Counted from the first letter of the stretch, positions 15,432 through 24,490 are shown. The stretch is 64,000 nucleotides of DNA from Flavobacterium galactosidilyticum (GCF_020911945.1 NZ_CP087135.1:2344001-2408000), one strand, 5' to 3'. Translations and numbers: made by a program. Notes: generated from the letters alone by a model not told the origin.

Positions 15432-16034
15432 ATGAGAACTCTTTTGCTTTTTGTTTTTTTAGTGCAAACACATTTAGGTTTTAGTCAAGAAAAATTTAAT
15501 ATTTTGGATGTTATTAAATTCCAAAACGAATTAAATCAGGAATATGCTGATGCTAAAACGAGTCCCTTAATGACTGAAGATTTAGCGACATTCAAAACCT
15601 TAGATTTTTTTCCAGCGAACGAAAAGTTCTTTGTCGTGGCTAAATTTGTACGAACAAAAAAGGAGAAGCCTTTTGAGATGAAAACATCAACAGATAGAAA
15701 ACCAATGTACGTGAAATATGGAGAAGTTTTTTTTACGATTGACGGATCCAACCTTAAATTGAATGTGTACAAGAACATTGCACTTTCGAAACAAGAAAAA
15801 TACAAAGATCATTTGTTTCTGCCTTTTTCAGATTTAACATGTGGCAACGAAAGCTATATTGGAGGGAAATACATCGATTTGAAAATTCCTAAAGCAAACA
15901 GCATTGTGATTGATTTCAATACATCTTATAATCCCTATTGTGCATATAATCACAAATATTCTTGTCCAATAGTTCCTCTCGAAAATGATTTGAATATTGA
16001 AATAAAAGCGGGAGTCAAAAAGTTTCACCACTAA
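15432..16034 (+). CDS. Secreted DUF1684 family protein
   Basis: A 200-aa protein starting at MRTLLLFVFLVQT, a signal peptide with probable cleavage after GFSQ. DUF1684 is recognised by the C-terminal FNTSYNPYCAYNHKYSCPIV and PLENDLNIEIKAG blocks and the preceding LFLPFSDLTCGNESYIGGKY. The family has no established reaction; the conserved Cys/Tyr/Asn block suggests an enzyme or metal site. The start at 15432 is used because the upstream ATG overlaps the promoter. Its stop overlaps the next ATG (TAATG), so it is co-translated with the TatD-like hydrolase. Confidence 0.9.
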   Translation: MRTLLLFVFLVQTHLGFSQEKFNILDVIKFQNELNQEYADAKTSPLMTEDLATFKTLDFFPANEKFFVVAKFVRTKKEKPFEMKTSTDRKPMYVKYGEVFFTIDGSNLKLNVYKNIALSKQEKYKDHLFLPFSDLTCGNESYIGGKYIDLKIPKANSIVIDFNTSYNPYCAYNHKYSCPIVPLENDLNIEIKAGVKKFHH

Positions 16035-16702
16035 TGGATTTTTTTAATCTGCATACTCATAAAGGAACCAATCAAGTGCATGTTTTGGAATTAGTGAATC
16101 AATATCCGCAGGAATTTGATGCTGGTATTCCCTATTATTCTATTGGAATTCATCCTTGGTATATTGTTCAAGATAGATTGGAAGCTGATTTGAGAATTGT
16201 TGAAAGCAAATTAAAAGAACCCAATTGTCTCGCTATTGGTGAATGTGGATTAGATAAAAGAATAGCGATTACAATTGAATTGCAACAGAGGGTTTTCGAG
16301 AAACAATTACTTTTGGCACAAAAATATAATAAACCCGTTATTATACATTGTGTAGCTGCTTTTCAGGAATTGATTGTTGTCAAGAAGAAAATAAATATTT
16401 CGGTTCCAATGATCATTCATGGATTTTCTAAAAACGAACAAGTTGCTAAACAATTATTAGATAACGGATTTTATCTTTCCTTTGGTAAATATTTATTGCA
16501 ATCCAAAAGCTCAGGTACAGCATTAGAAGCAGTTTTTAAAAATGTTCCAAATAACCGAATTTTTCTGGAAACGGATACAGTTAATGACGGAATTGAGAGC
16601 GTTTATAAATTAGCTGCGCAAATTAAAGGAGTTCCACTTGTAGAAATGCAAGAAATAATAAATAGAAATTTTAGATCAGTTTTTGACAAATCAAACGATT
16701 AG
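16034..16702 (+). CDS. TatD family metal-dependent hydrolase
   Basis: A 222-aa TatD-type hydrolase of the amidohydrolase fold. Metal ligands are visible in order: LHTH (H7, H9), GECGLD, IIHC, HGF and LETD. TatD enzymes are metal-dependent DNases; this shorter form lacks part of the usual 260-aa length but keeps all ligand positions. It is coupled to the DUF1684 gene upstream, and tcdA follows after 44 nt. Confidence 0.9.
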   Translation: MDFFNLHTHKGTNQVHVLELVNQYPQEFDAGIPYYSIGIHPWYIVQDRLEADLRIVESKLKEPNCLAIGECGLDKRIAITIELQQRVFEKQLLLAQKYNKPVIIHCVAAFQELIVVKKKINISVPMIIHGFSKNEQVAKQLLDNGFYLSFGKYLLQSKSSGTALEAVFKNVPNNRIFLETDTVNDGIESVYKLAAQIKGVPLVEMQEIINRNFRSVFDKSND

Positions 16703-16746
16703 CGCGATAATTGAGTGTATAAAAAATAAAATAAAGATAGTATAGA

Positions 16747-17460
16747 ATGGCAGAGTGGACAGAAAGAAGCGAACTTTTATTTAAGAAAGAAGGTTTAGAT
16801 AATTTACAAAAGGCACATGTTTTAGTTGTTGGATTAGGAGGCGTGGGATCATTTGCAGCTGAATTTTTAGCTAGAGCAGGAGTAGGAGCGATGACTATTG
16901 TAGATGGTGATGTAGTTGATATTACGAATATAAACCGACAATTGCCAGCTTTGCATTCTACCGTTGGGCGACCAAAAGTAACTATTGTTGGTGATCGACT
17001 AATGGATATCAATCCCGAATTAAAACTCACACGTGTAGAAGAATTTCTTTCGCCTGAGCGTGCTTTTGAAATTGTTACTGAAGAATTTGACTATGTTTTG
17101 GATTGTATTGATAGCGTGACTCCAAAATTGAATTTAATCATTGGCGCAAAGCGAAAAAGAGTAAAAATTATAAGTAGTATGGGCGCTGGTGGAAAAATGG
17201 AAGCTGCGAAAGTAAAAGTAACCGATATCAGTAATACGGTAAATTGCTTTTTAGCAAAAACCATTAGAAGACGATTAAAAGAAGTTAAAATCGATAAACT
17301 GAAAGTCGTTTTTTCGTCAGAAATACAAGATGATGCTAGTTTAAAAATGACGGACGGATCTAATTATAAAAAATCATTTTACGGAACTAACAGTTATATG
17401 CCTGGATTATTTGGTTTATACGCTGCGGAAACTGTAATTCGATATTTGCTTAAGAAATAA
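16747..17460 (+). CDS. tcdA: tRNA threonylcarbamoyladenosine dehydratase
   Basis: A 237-aa E1-like (ThiF-fold) enzyme that converts t6A37 of tRNA to the cyclic form ct6A using ATP. The nucleotide-binding loop VVGLGGVGSFAAEFLARAG is near residues 27-45, followed by DGDVVDITNINRQ with the conserved Asn-Arg-Gln. The C-terminal SSMGAGGK and FLAKTIRRRLK segments match TcdA rather than MoeB or ThiF, and zinc-ligand Cys pairs typical of MoeB are absent. Confidence 0.93.
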   Translation: MAEWTERSELLFKKEGLDNLQKAHVLVVGLGGVGSFAAEFLARAGVGAMTIVDGDVVDITNINRQLPALHSTVGRPKVTIVGDRLMDINPELKLTRVEEFLSPERAFEIVTEEFDYVLDCIDSVTPKLNLIIGAKRKRVKIISSMGAGGKMEAAKVKVTDISNTVNCFLAKTIRRRLKEVKIDKLKVVFSSEIQDDASLKMTDGSNYKKSFYGTNSYMPGLFGLYAAETVIRYLLKK

Positions 17461-17493
17461 TGTTCGGTTTTTTAGTCTTTGTTTCAAATAGTA

Positions 17494-17530
17494 AAACTCA
17501 CAATTCACAATTCACAACTCAAAACTCACA
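17494..17530. repeat. ACAATTCACA micro-repeat before the HAD gene
   Basis: Five imperfect tandem units of the type ACTCACAATT/CACAATT fill the 37 nt directly before the ATG at 17531. They replace any ribosome-binding sequence. Low complexity; function unknown. Confidence 0.5.
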
Positions 17531-18205
17531 ATGATACAAACCGTAATTTTCGACATGGATGGTGTAATCGTCGATACAGAACCTGTACACCGTTATGCTT
17601 ATTTCAAACAATTTGAAGAACTAAGCATTGATGTAACCGAGGAAATGTACACTTCTTTTACAGGTTTCTCGACTCGAAATACATTTCAGAAATTGAAAGA
17701 AATTTTTACTATCAATCAGGAAGTAGAAGATCTGATTCAAAGGAAACGAACAATTTTTAATGATGCTTTTGACAGTAAAGAAGATCTAGAATTATTAGAA
17801 GGAGTAGAAAACCTAATAAAAGAATTACATCATAACGGAGTACAACTAATAGTAGCCTCTTCAGCCTCCAAAGTTACAATAGAGCGTGTTTTTAGACGTT
17901 TTAAATTGCATGACTATTTTACGCATGTAGTAAGCGGTGAGGATTTTCCTAAGTCAAAACCGCATCCAGCTATTTTTGAACATGCCGCTAGTTTGTCTAT
18001 TGCTCCAAAAGAAAATTGTATTGTAATTGAAGATAGCACTAACGGAATCAAAGCTGCAAAAGCGGCAGGAATTTTTTGTGTGGGCTATAACAGCATTCAT
18101 TCTGAAGCGCAAGATTTATCTGAAGCTAATGTGGTTATAAACCATTTTAATGAGTTAAATTTCAATAAAGTAACGAATATTGATTCTAAATTAAGAAGTA
18201 ATTAA
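17531..18205 (+). CDS. HAD phosphatase, beta-phosphoglucomutase-like
   Basis: A 224-aa HAD-superfamily protein. Motif I FDMDGVIVDTEP gives the nucleophile D8 and the acid D10. The helical cap follows, then motif II (IVASSAS), motif III lysine (KSKPHP) and motif IV (IEDSTNGIKAAKAAG). The cap and motif set match the beta-phosphoglucomutase/2-deoxyglucose-6-phosphatase branch, but the substrate cannot be assigned. An AATTCACA-type repeat fills the start region. Confidence 0.88.
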   Translation: MIQTVIFDMDGVIVDTEPVHRYAYFKQFEELSIDVTEEMYTSFTGFSTRNTFQKLKEIFTINQEVEDLIQRKRTIFNDAFDSKEDLELLEGVENLIKELHHNGVQLIVASSASKVTIERVFRRFKLHDYFTHVVSGEDFPKSKPHPAIFEHAASLSIAPKENCIVIEDSTNGIKAAKAAGIFCVGYNSIHSEAQDLSEANVVINHFNELNFNKVTNIDSKLRSN

Positions 18206-18227
18206 CAATTTTGAATATCCGAATTTG

Positions 18228-18235
18228 TAATTTTG
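18228..18235 (+). promoter_or_regulatory. -7 element of the DUF2911 gene
   Basis: TAATTTTG matches TAnnTTTG and lies 25 nt upstream of the ATG at 18261. Confidence 0.5.
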
Positions 18236-18260
18236 AAGATCATAAAAAAAACGAACAACT

Positions 18261-19106
18261 ATGAAAAAAATAATTATTGCATTGGCAATTATTTTAGCTA
18301 ATTTTTCTATTGAGGCACAAGTTAAAACTCCTCAATCTAGCCCAAAAGCAACGATACAGCAATCAGTAGGTCTGACTGATGTAGAAATTGAATATTCACG
18401 ACCAAGTGCTAGAGGAAGAGCTGTTTTTGGTAATTTGATTCCTTTTGGAAAAGTATGGAGAACTGGAGCTAATGAGAACACAACAATATCTTTTAGTGAT
18501 GATGTAGTTATTGACGGTAAAACCTTAAAGAAAGGTAAATATTCGTTATACACAGTTCCTAAAATAGAAAGTTGGGAAATAATTTTCTATAAAACGACTG
18601 ATAACTGGGGTAATCCAGAAGAATGGAAAGAAGAAAATGTAGCGTTAAGAGCAACTGTTAAACCAGAAACTTTAAATAAAAGTGTAGATACATTCACAAT
18701 TGGTATAAGTGGTTTAGATAATAATTTTGCTTTCTTAGAAATCTCATGGGAGAACTCCTATGTAGCTCTAAAGTTTGAAGTACCAACTCAGAAAAAAGCA
18801 ACTGCTAATATTGAAAGAGCATTGTCGGGACCAGCTTCTGCTGATTACTTTGCTGCTGCTCAGTTTTTATTTCAATCAAATGGAGATAATGTAAAAGCAT
18901 TAGAATACATAAATAAATCTTTAGAATTGGCTAAAGACAAGCCATTTTGGTATAACAGACTGAAATCATTAATTCAAGCAAAATTAGGTGACAAAAAAGG
19001 AGCTATTGAGAGCGCTAAAGCATCTCTTGCAGCTGCTGAATTAGCAAAAAATCAAGATTACGTAAAAATGAATAAAGATAGTATCGCTGAGTGGAGTAAA
19101 AGTTAA
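18261..19106 (+). CDS. Secreted DUF2911 protein with TPR-like C-terminus
   Basis: A 281-aa protein with a signal peptide (cleavage near IEAQ, residue 20). Residues 25-170 are DUF2911, recognised by VEIEYSRPSARGR, NLIPFGKVWRTGANENTTI and LKKGKYSLYTVP. The last 100 residues are helical and TPR-like (ALEYINKSLELAKDKPFWYN, then GDKKGAIESAKASL). DUF2911 proteins are common periplasmic or secreted proteins of Bacteroidota with no known activity. A strong terminator follows. Confidence 0.92.
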   Translation: MKKIIIALAIILANFSIEAQVKTPQSSPKATIQQSVGLTDVEIEYSRPSARGRAVFGNLIPFGKVWRTGANENTTISFSDDVVIDGKTLKKGKYSLYTVPKIESWEIIFYKTTDNWGNPEEWKEENVALRATVKPETLNKSVDTFTIGISGLDNNFAFLEISWENSYVALKFEVPTQKKATANIERALSGPASADYFAAAQFLFQSNGDNVKALEYINKSLELAKDKPFWYNRLKSLIQAKLGDKKGAIESAKASLAAAELAKNQDYVKMNKDSIAEWSKS

Positions 19107-19123
19107 ATTAAAAGATCTTATAT

Positions 19124-19163
19124 AAAAAATCCCGTCTCGCTTCAAATCGTGACGGGATTTTTT
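19124..19163 (+). terminator. Terminator after the DUF2911 gene
   Basis: Perfect 13-bp stem AAAAAATCCCGTC/GACGGGATTTTTT (19124-19136 and 19151-19163) with a 14-nt loop and a T-tract. Confidence 0.9.
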
Positions 19164-19207
19164 ATGTTTAGTTATTTATATATTGAAAAGTTAAGAAGAA
19201 TAACAAA

Positions 19208-19244
19208 CCGCAGATTCACAAATTTTTAACCTGTGAATCTGCGG
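19208..19244. repeat. Hairpin repeat, copy 1
   Basis: Perfect inverted repeat CCGCAGATTCACA/TGTGAATCTGCGG with an 11-nt loop. It is followed by a flank (GATTAATTGTATTC) that also recurs after copy 2 with small changes. No T-tract follows, so it is not a typical terminator. Confidence 0.7.
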
Positions 19245-19364
19245 CTGATTAATTGTATTCTAATTATTCCATTAGTGTTTCTAAAACTATCGCTTGTTTC
19301 TATAAATCATTCTTAATAATAAAGTAGCGAATCCTTATTTATAAAAAGCTATAAAAAAAGTTAA

Positions 19365-19402
19365 CCGCAAATTCACAAATTTTTTAATCTGTGAATCTGC
19401 GG
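19365..19402. repeat. Hairpin repeat, copy 2
   Basis: Second copy of the hairpin, with one mismatch in the stem (CCGCAAATTCACA against TGTGAATCTGCGG) and the same flank (GATTACTTGTATTCCAATTA). It lies just past the end of the symporter gene. The two copies lie 157 nt apart in the same orientation. Confidence 0.7.
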
Positions 19403-19421
19403 TTGATTACTTGTATTCCAA

Positions 19422-21161
19422 TTATTCTTTTATTGTTTGTTCGACCATCGCTTTGTCATTTCTAAAAATCGTCCATTGTAATAATAACGAAATAACAATA
19501 GTTAATGTCGCACCTATAAAGTTAAGCCATAAATAACCTAGTTTTTCTTGTCCGCTTGGATAGATATAAATTGCATAGTAGTAGATGATGAAAATTGTTA
19601 ATTGACTTACTACTGCGCTGTAAAAAATAGCTTTAGACTGTACATTTTTTAAATAGAAACCAACGAGGAAGATACCCAATACAGTTCCATAAAATATAGA
19701 TCCGATGATATTTACTAATTGGATTAAATTTTCGAATAAAGTTCCAACACAAGCAAAAAGTATAGCTATTATTCCCCATAATAAAGTGAAAAATTTAGTA
19801 GCATACAGATAATGTCTTTCTGACTTTTCTACTTTTACATTTCGTTTATAAATATCAATTGCTGTTGTAGAGGCTAACGCATTCAAACCGGAAGCAGTTG
19901 ACGACATCGCTGCTGAAATGATAACGGCTAGCAACAATCCGATAAGACCTTTAGGCAGATAATTTAAGATAAAGTGAAAAAACACATAATCTTTATCATT
20001 GGTTTCGCTATTGCGATCTGCTTTTAGAATAATATCTTTCGCTCGGTCACGTAAATCTTTTTCTTTATTGGACAACGTTACTAGCTCTTTTCTTAAGGTG
20101 GGATTGTCATAATCTTGATTCAGTTGATCGATGTACAATAAGTTAATTACTTTTTTATCTTCGGATAAATCCTCTAATTTTTTTTCTAAAGCATTGTATT
20201 CCCCCTTGAAAGCTGATTTTTCAATCATCGCTTTGTTATTGGGATTAAAATTTAACGGAACGGGATTGAATTGGAAAAATACAAAAACCATCACTCCAGT
20301 TAGTAAAATAAAAAACTGCATTGGTACTTTTAAAAGTCCATTCATAATCAATCCCATTTGACTTTCCTTAACTGATCTCCCAGATAAATAGCGTCCTACT
20401 TGCGATTGATCGGTTCCAAAATAGGCTAGTGCTAAGAAAAATCCGCCCGTTATTCCGCTCCAAAATGTATATTTTTCTTCAGGATCAAAAGAGAAATTTA
20501 CAATATTCATTTTGTCGTTTGCACCAGCAATATGCAAAGCGCTGGTAAAAGTCATATCATTAGGCAAGTAATGTAAGATGAGGAAAAATGTAATAAACAT
20601 CCCCGACATGATGACAAACATCTGTTGTTTTTGAGTTACGTTTACTGCTTTAGTACCACCTGAAAAAGTATAAATGATAACTAATACACCAATGATAATA
20701 TTCATGTACGTAAGATTCCATCCCAATAAAGCAGATAAGATAATTGCGGGAGCATAAATGGTTAATCCAGTTCCTAATCCTCTTTGAAACAAGAAAAGAA
20801 TGGCTGCAAGAGATCTAGTTTTTAAATCAAATCTTTTTTCTAGATATTCATAAGCGGTATAAACCTTGTATTTGTGATACAGCGGAATAAAGGTGACGCA
20901 AATTACTACCATGGCAATTGGAAGTCCAAAATAGAATTGTACAAATCCCATTCCGTCATGATACGCCTGTCCTGGTGTAGAAAGAAAAGTAATAGCACTA
21001 GCTTGTGTAGCCATTACTGAAAGACCTACAACATGCCAAGGCGTTTCATTACTTCCTAGAATAAAATCTTCTACGTTTTTACTGCCTTTGGTTTTCCAAG
21101 CTCCATAAATTACGATGAACAATAAGGTAACAATAAGTATAATCCAATCAAATAATTGCAT
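19422..21161 (-). CDS. Sodium:solute symporter (SSS family)
   Basis: A 579-aa membrane protein with about 13 predicted transmembrane helices. It is identified as SSS/SSF by the N-terminal GAWKTKGSKNVEDFILGSNE, the ATQASAITFLSTPGQAY segment and the central LYTFSGG-like region (IYTFSGGTKAVNVTQKQQM). A 70-residue hydrophilic insertion (about 320-395) sits between helices. The transported substrate cannot be read; its neighbour, a PIG-L-type deacetylase, hints at an amino sugar or glycoconjugate product. A 35-codon membrane ORF ends 3 nt upstream of its start. Confidence 0.92.
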   Translation of the reverse strand: MQLFDWIILIVTLLFIVIYGAWKTKGSKNVEDFILGSNETPWHVVGLSVMATQASAITFLSTPGQAYHDGMGFVQFYFGLPIAMVVICVTFIPLYHKYKVYTAYEYLEKRFDLKTRSLAAILFLFQRGLGTGLTIYAPAIILSALLGWNLTYMNIIIGVLVIIYTFSGGTKAVNVTQKQQMFVIMSGMFITFFLILHYLPNDMTFTSALHIAGANDKMNIVNFSFDPEEKYTFWSGITGGFFLALAYFGTDQSQVGRYLSGRSVKESQMGLIMNGLLKVPMQFFILLTGVMVFVFFQFNPVPLNFNPNNKAMIEKSAFKGEYNALEKKLEDLSEDKKVINLLYIDQLNQDYDNPTLRKELVTLSNKEKDLRDRAKDIILKADRNSETNDKDYVFFHFILNYLPKGLIGLLLAVIISAAMSSTASGLNALASTTAIDIYKRNVKVEKSERHYLYATKFFTLLWGIIAILFACVGTLFENLIQLVNIIGSIFYGTVLGIFLVGFYLKNVQSKAIFYSAVVSQLTIFIIYYYAIYIYPSGQEKLGYLWLNFIGATLTIVISLLLQWTIFRNDKAMVEQTIKE

Positions 21162-21164
21162 AGT

Positions 21165-21272
21165 TTAAGAGTATAATTTCATGATTAGATAAAAAAACAA
21201 AATGTATATAGCATTTGCGACCAGCACCCATGTATAGTTTTTTTTCCAAGTTTTTATTTTTTTTGGTTCCAT
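21165..21272 (-). CDS. 35-aa single-span membrane protein
   Basis: Short frame from ATG at 21272 to TAA at 21165. It encodes a basic N-terminus (MEPKKIKTWKKNYTW) followed by one hydrophobic helix (VLVANAIYILFFYLIMKLY). It starts 10 nt after the stop of the PIG-L gene and ends 3 nt before the symporter start, so it fits tightly inside the operon. The positive-inside layout and tight spacing favour a real gene, perhaps an accessory subunit of the symporter, as small partner subunits are known for some SSS and other secondary transporters. I know of no named family. Confidence 0.65.
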   Translation of the reverse strand: MEPKKIKTWKKNYTWVLVANAIYILFFYLIMKLYS

Positions 21273-21282
21273 TTTATTTCTG

Positions 21283-23814
21283 TTATTTCTTAATGGTTGA
21301 AGCAGGAATTTTATCAGCTGATTTCAATGAAATAATGTTAGACATTAATTTGTAAGCGCCAGTTACACCTTCGGGCAATTCTCTAAAAAAACTTAAACCA
21401 GTATAAATGTAATATCCTTTTCCGTAAGGAGCAATCAACAAAGCACCATTTTTAGGTGTTTCTCCTTTGTCATTTGAAGAAAGAATAGGAGTAAAGGCTT
21501 TGTCAAATTCATTAGGATAATACAATCCTTGCTCTTGTTTCCAACCTTCAAAATCTTTAGCTGTAATTTTGTTTGGAAAGTTTAAAACAGGATGATTTGG
21601 TGCTAAGAATCGCACTTCTGCATCTTCTTCAGTCACTCGATCTTTAGAAAGTTTTAATGAGTAAGGTGCTATATTATCAGTTATAAGATCGCTATTAGTA
21701 TTATATTGAACCACCATAGTTTTTCCAGATTTGACAAATTCAAAAAGAATATCCTGTTTGAATGCTAAGGCATTAATAGTATTGTAAGCACGGACGCCTG
21801 TCATTACCACATCAAAATTTTCTAATTTTTCAGGACTTATTTCTTCAGGTTTAAGTAAAGTTACTTTGTATCCTAATTGCGTTAAAATATTGGGAACTTC
21901 ATCTCCTGCACCCATAATATACGCTATTTTTTCGTTAGTGGTTTTTAAATCTGTTTTGATCAATTTAGCTTCGGCAGGTTTTAAAACTTGCTGTTTAGTT
22001 ATATGATCATAATTGATGAAAATTTGCTCTTTATCAAATCGTTTGTTTCCAATGATAGCCACACTTCTAGCAACCGCTTCTTCGGGCTTGTTTGGCGGAG
22101 TTACTTCAAAATAGACAATTTGTTCTGTACCTTTTTTAGCAATATCAAAAGGAATTAATTTAGGAGATACGTTCCAGTTTTTTGGTAATTCTAATTGTAA
22201 ATTTCCCTTAACACCATCTTTCCCTGTTCTGATTTTAACCCCTACATATTTCACTTTGTTGTCTTTAAAAAGTAGTACATTGTCCACAATAGTTGTTGTT
22301 ATTTCAGGAACGATGTCAAGATAATTATAAATTTCACCTTTTACATCATCATTGTATTTATAAACAACAGTGCGTTCAAATGGAATTTCTATTTCGCTGA
22401 TTTTCAAATTAAATACTACTTTTACTTCACGGATGATATCTGGAATTCCTATATTTTGTTGATTATTTACCGTGTACATTCCGTCAGTTCCAGTTTCTTG
22501 TAACCAATAGGGTTGCGTGTAATTGATGGATTCAGCTAAACGTAAATCTAAATTTATATTATTTAGAATGTTGTTTTTTAATTCTAATTTTTGCGTCGTT
22601 TTTACTTCATTTGGTAAAGTGGTAACGCTCAATAATTGCATTGGAGTTGCACTTCTATTAATCGCTTCAAGCTTTAATTTGATGTTACTTCCAGGAGTTG
22701 CTTCTTGATTTTGAGCAACTGCTTCAAGATATAATCCTGAACAGGCTGCTATAATTTTTTTTATTTCGGCTGATTTTAGTGGTGCCCAATGATTTTCATC
22801 TAAAGCTTGCATCATCGAATAGGCTTTAGCCAAGTTTGGAATACTTGCTGAGGGATTATTAAAGTCAAATTCAGCTGCAATTTTTGTCAATAACTCGCCA
22901 ATTGCTTTTCCTCCTTTTACTCGATTCCAAGTCGTATCAATTCCTTCAAAAAGAGATTTTTTATCATTTAAGGGCGCTCCATTTATAAGTTCTAAATACT
23001 CTGTATCTTCTCCACGAACGCCAGTGCTTCCAAAACCTTGTGACTGATGGCGACTGCGACTTAAGGCTGCTATCTCTTGATTAGATTTCCCTGTAGCTGG
23101 ATAATAAACTCCAGTTTGCATGGCTATTAAATTAGTCTTATCAGCTGCATTGTATTTTTCGATACTTCCGTAAAACCACCAAGAGGTGTTGAAAAATTGG
23201 CGTTTTGGCTGCCAAGGTTGTACAAGTTTTAATTGCTCCGGAAAAATTAAAGGATTATTAGCCAAATTAAAACTTTCGACACTTAACATTGAAGAAGCGG
23301 TATGATGTCCGTGCGTCGTTCCTGGAGAACGATGATCAAATCGGTTGACAATTACATCTGGCTGAAATTTTCTGATAGCCCAAACTACATCTGCCAATAC
23401 TTTTTCTTTGTCCCAAATTTGTAATGTTTCCGTTGGGTTTTTAGAAAAACCAAAATCATTAGCTCGTGAAAATAACTGTTCGCCACCATCTATTTTTCTA
23501 GCTTCAATAAGCTCTTGTGTTCGTATTACACCCAATAATTCCCGCAATTGAGTTCCTATTAAGTTTTGACCTCCATCCCCGCGTGTCAAAGATAAATAGC
23601 CTGTTCTTGCTTTTTGTTCATTTGATAAATAAGAAATAAGGCGTGTGTTTTCATCATCAGGATGGGCAGCTATATATAATACTGAACCTAAAAAATTGAG
23701 TTTCTGAATTTGACTGTAAATTTCAACCGAAGACGGTTTTTTGGGATTTTGGGCAATTATTATTTGAAAACAAAATAGGAATACTGTTAGGACTAGAATA
23801 TGTTTTTTTTGCAT
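21283..23814 (-). CDS. Large secreted PIG-L family deacetylase
   Basis: An 843-aa protein with a signal peptide (cleavage near IIIAQ, residue 22). The PIG-L/LmbE zinc deacetylase domain occupies about residues 45-250: AAHPDDE at 49-55, LTRGDGGQN, and the distal zinc ligand region THGHHTAS. The remaining 550 residues contain beta-sandwich-like segments and, near the C-terminus, a glutamine-amidotransferase-like region (DVVMTGVRAYNT). Family members remove N-acetyl groups from sugars. The substrate is unknown. It shares an operon with the 35-aa protein and the symporter. Confidence 0.9.
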   Translation of the reverse strand: MQKKHILVLTVFLFCFQIIIAQNPKKPSSVEIYSQIQKLNFLGSVLYIAAHPDDENTRLISYLSNEQKARTGYLSLTRGDGGQNLIGTQLRELLGVIRTQELIEARKIDGGEQLFSRANDFGFSKNPTETLQIWDKEKVLADVVWAIRKFQPDVIVNRFDHRSPGTTHGHHTASSMLSVESFNLANNPLIFPEQLKLVQPWQPKRQFFNTSWWFYGSIEKYNAADKTNLIAMQTGVYYPATGKSNQEIAALSRSRHQSQGFGSTGVRGEDTEYLELINGAPLNDKKSLFEGIDTTWNRVKGGKAIGELLTKIAAEFDFNNPSASIPNLAKAYSMMQALDENHWAPLKSAEIKKIIAACSGLYLEAVAQNQEATPGSNIKLKLEAINRSATPMQLLSVTTLPNEVKTTQKLELKNNILNNINLDLRLAESINYTQPYWLQETGTDGMYTVNNQQNIGIPDIIREVKVVFNLKISEIEIPFERTVVYKYNDDVKGEIYNYLDIVPEITTTIVDNVLLFKDNKVKYVGVKIRTGKDGVKGNLQLELPKNWNVSPKLIPFDIAKKGTEQIVYFEVTPPNKPEEAVARSVAIIGNKRFDKEQIFINYDHITKQQVLKPAEAKLIKTDLKTTNEKIAYIMGAGDEVPNILTQLGYKVTLLKPEEISPEKLENFDVVMTGVRAYNTINALAFKQDILFEFVKSGKTMVVQYNTNSDLITDNIAPYSLKLSKDRVTEEDAEVRFLAPNHPVLNFPNKITAKDFEGWKQEQGLYYPNEFDKAFTPILSSNDKGETPKNGALLIAPYGKGYYIYTGLSFFRELPEGVTGAYKLMSNIISLKSADKIPASTIKK

Positions 23815-23841
23815 TTTTTAAATTTTAATTTGCAATAGATT

Positions 23842-23849
23842 CAAATGTA
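23842..23849 (-). promoter_or_regulatory. -7 element of the PIG-L operon
   Basis: TACATTTG on the minus strand, an exact TAnnTTTG match, 27 nt before the ATG at 23814. Confidence 0.55.
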
Positions 23850-23910
23850 GGTATTAAATGCTTTTTACTAAAATATTTTTTATTTTCTTTAAGCATTGTT
23901 GATGTTATAA

Positions 23911-23958
23911 AAATAAAAGAGAGAGAAAACTAATATAAGCTTTCTCTCTCTTTATTTT
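23911..23958 (-). terminator. Terminator of the 171-aa secreted protein gene
   Basis: 13-bp stem AAAGAGAGAGAAA/TTTCTCTCTCTTT (23916-23928 and 23941-23953) flanked by A- and T-rich tracts, 17 nt after the stop at 23975. Confidence 0.75.
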
Positions 23959-23974
23959 GACTAATATTTAGAAA

Positions 23975-24490
23975 TTAATCTCTATCATGTCCGCGTCCAT
24001 GACCATTTTTACGTCCATGATTATCGTCATTTCTTCTTTTATTTTCGTGTTTTTGATATTCTTTACGATTATCATTATGTCTGTTACTAACATATACTCT
24101 ACGGTTATTGTTGTAGCCTACATTTCTATTATCTCTACCGTTATAGCCTCTGTAGTATTTTACTTTATGGCTTTTGAAGTGGCTATAGGGTCTTGAACCA
24201 TGATAATCATTCAATACTACTTTGTATCCACGATGCAAATCATAATTTCTATATTGATATGGTAAATGTCTGGAACGAATCCAACTTCCGCCACCAAAAT
24301 AAATAAATTGTGAAGCTCTTATATCATAATACGATTCAACATCTGGCAAATAATAATATTCTGTTGCAACGTGTCCTACAGGTCCCCATGCAGGAGCTGC
24401 ACCTATATTCACATTTACAGATACTTGTGCTTGTATAGTACTTGAAGCAAAAAGGATAATTCCTACGGCGATTAATTTTAATGTTCTCAT
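23975..24490 (-). CDS. Secreted basic protein, paralogue 1
   Basis: A 171-aa protein with a signal peptide (cleavage near TIQAQ, residue 22). A central conserved part (WGPVGHVATEYYYLPDVESY, FIYFGGGSWIRSRHLPYQYR, YDLHRGYKVVLNDYHGSRPY) is followed by a highly basic Arg/Asn/His-rich tail (about 115-171). No enzymatic motif is visible. It is a clear paralogue of the next gene upstream (24666-25157); they share the first 110 residues and diverge in the tail. The function is unknown; the secretion signal and basic tail suggest a periplasmic or surface role. Confidence 0.85.
   Translation of the reverse strand: MRTLKLIAVGIILFASSTIQAQVSVNVNIGAAPAWGPVGHVATEYYYLPDVESYYDIRASQFIYFGGGSWIRSRHLPYQYRNYDLHRGYKVVLNDYHGSRPYSHFKSHKVKYYRGYNGRDNRNVGYNNNRRVYVSNRHNDNRKEYQKHENKRRNDDNHGRKNGHGRGHDRD

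Noticed and set aside
19208..19402. CRISPR array from paired hairpins
   Set aside because: Only two copies 157 nt apart, each an inverted repeat with its own flank, and no cas gene in the window.
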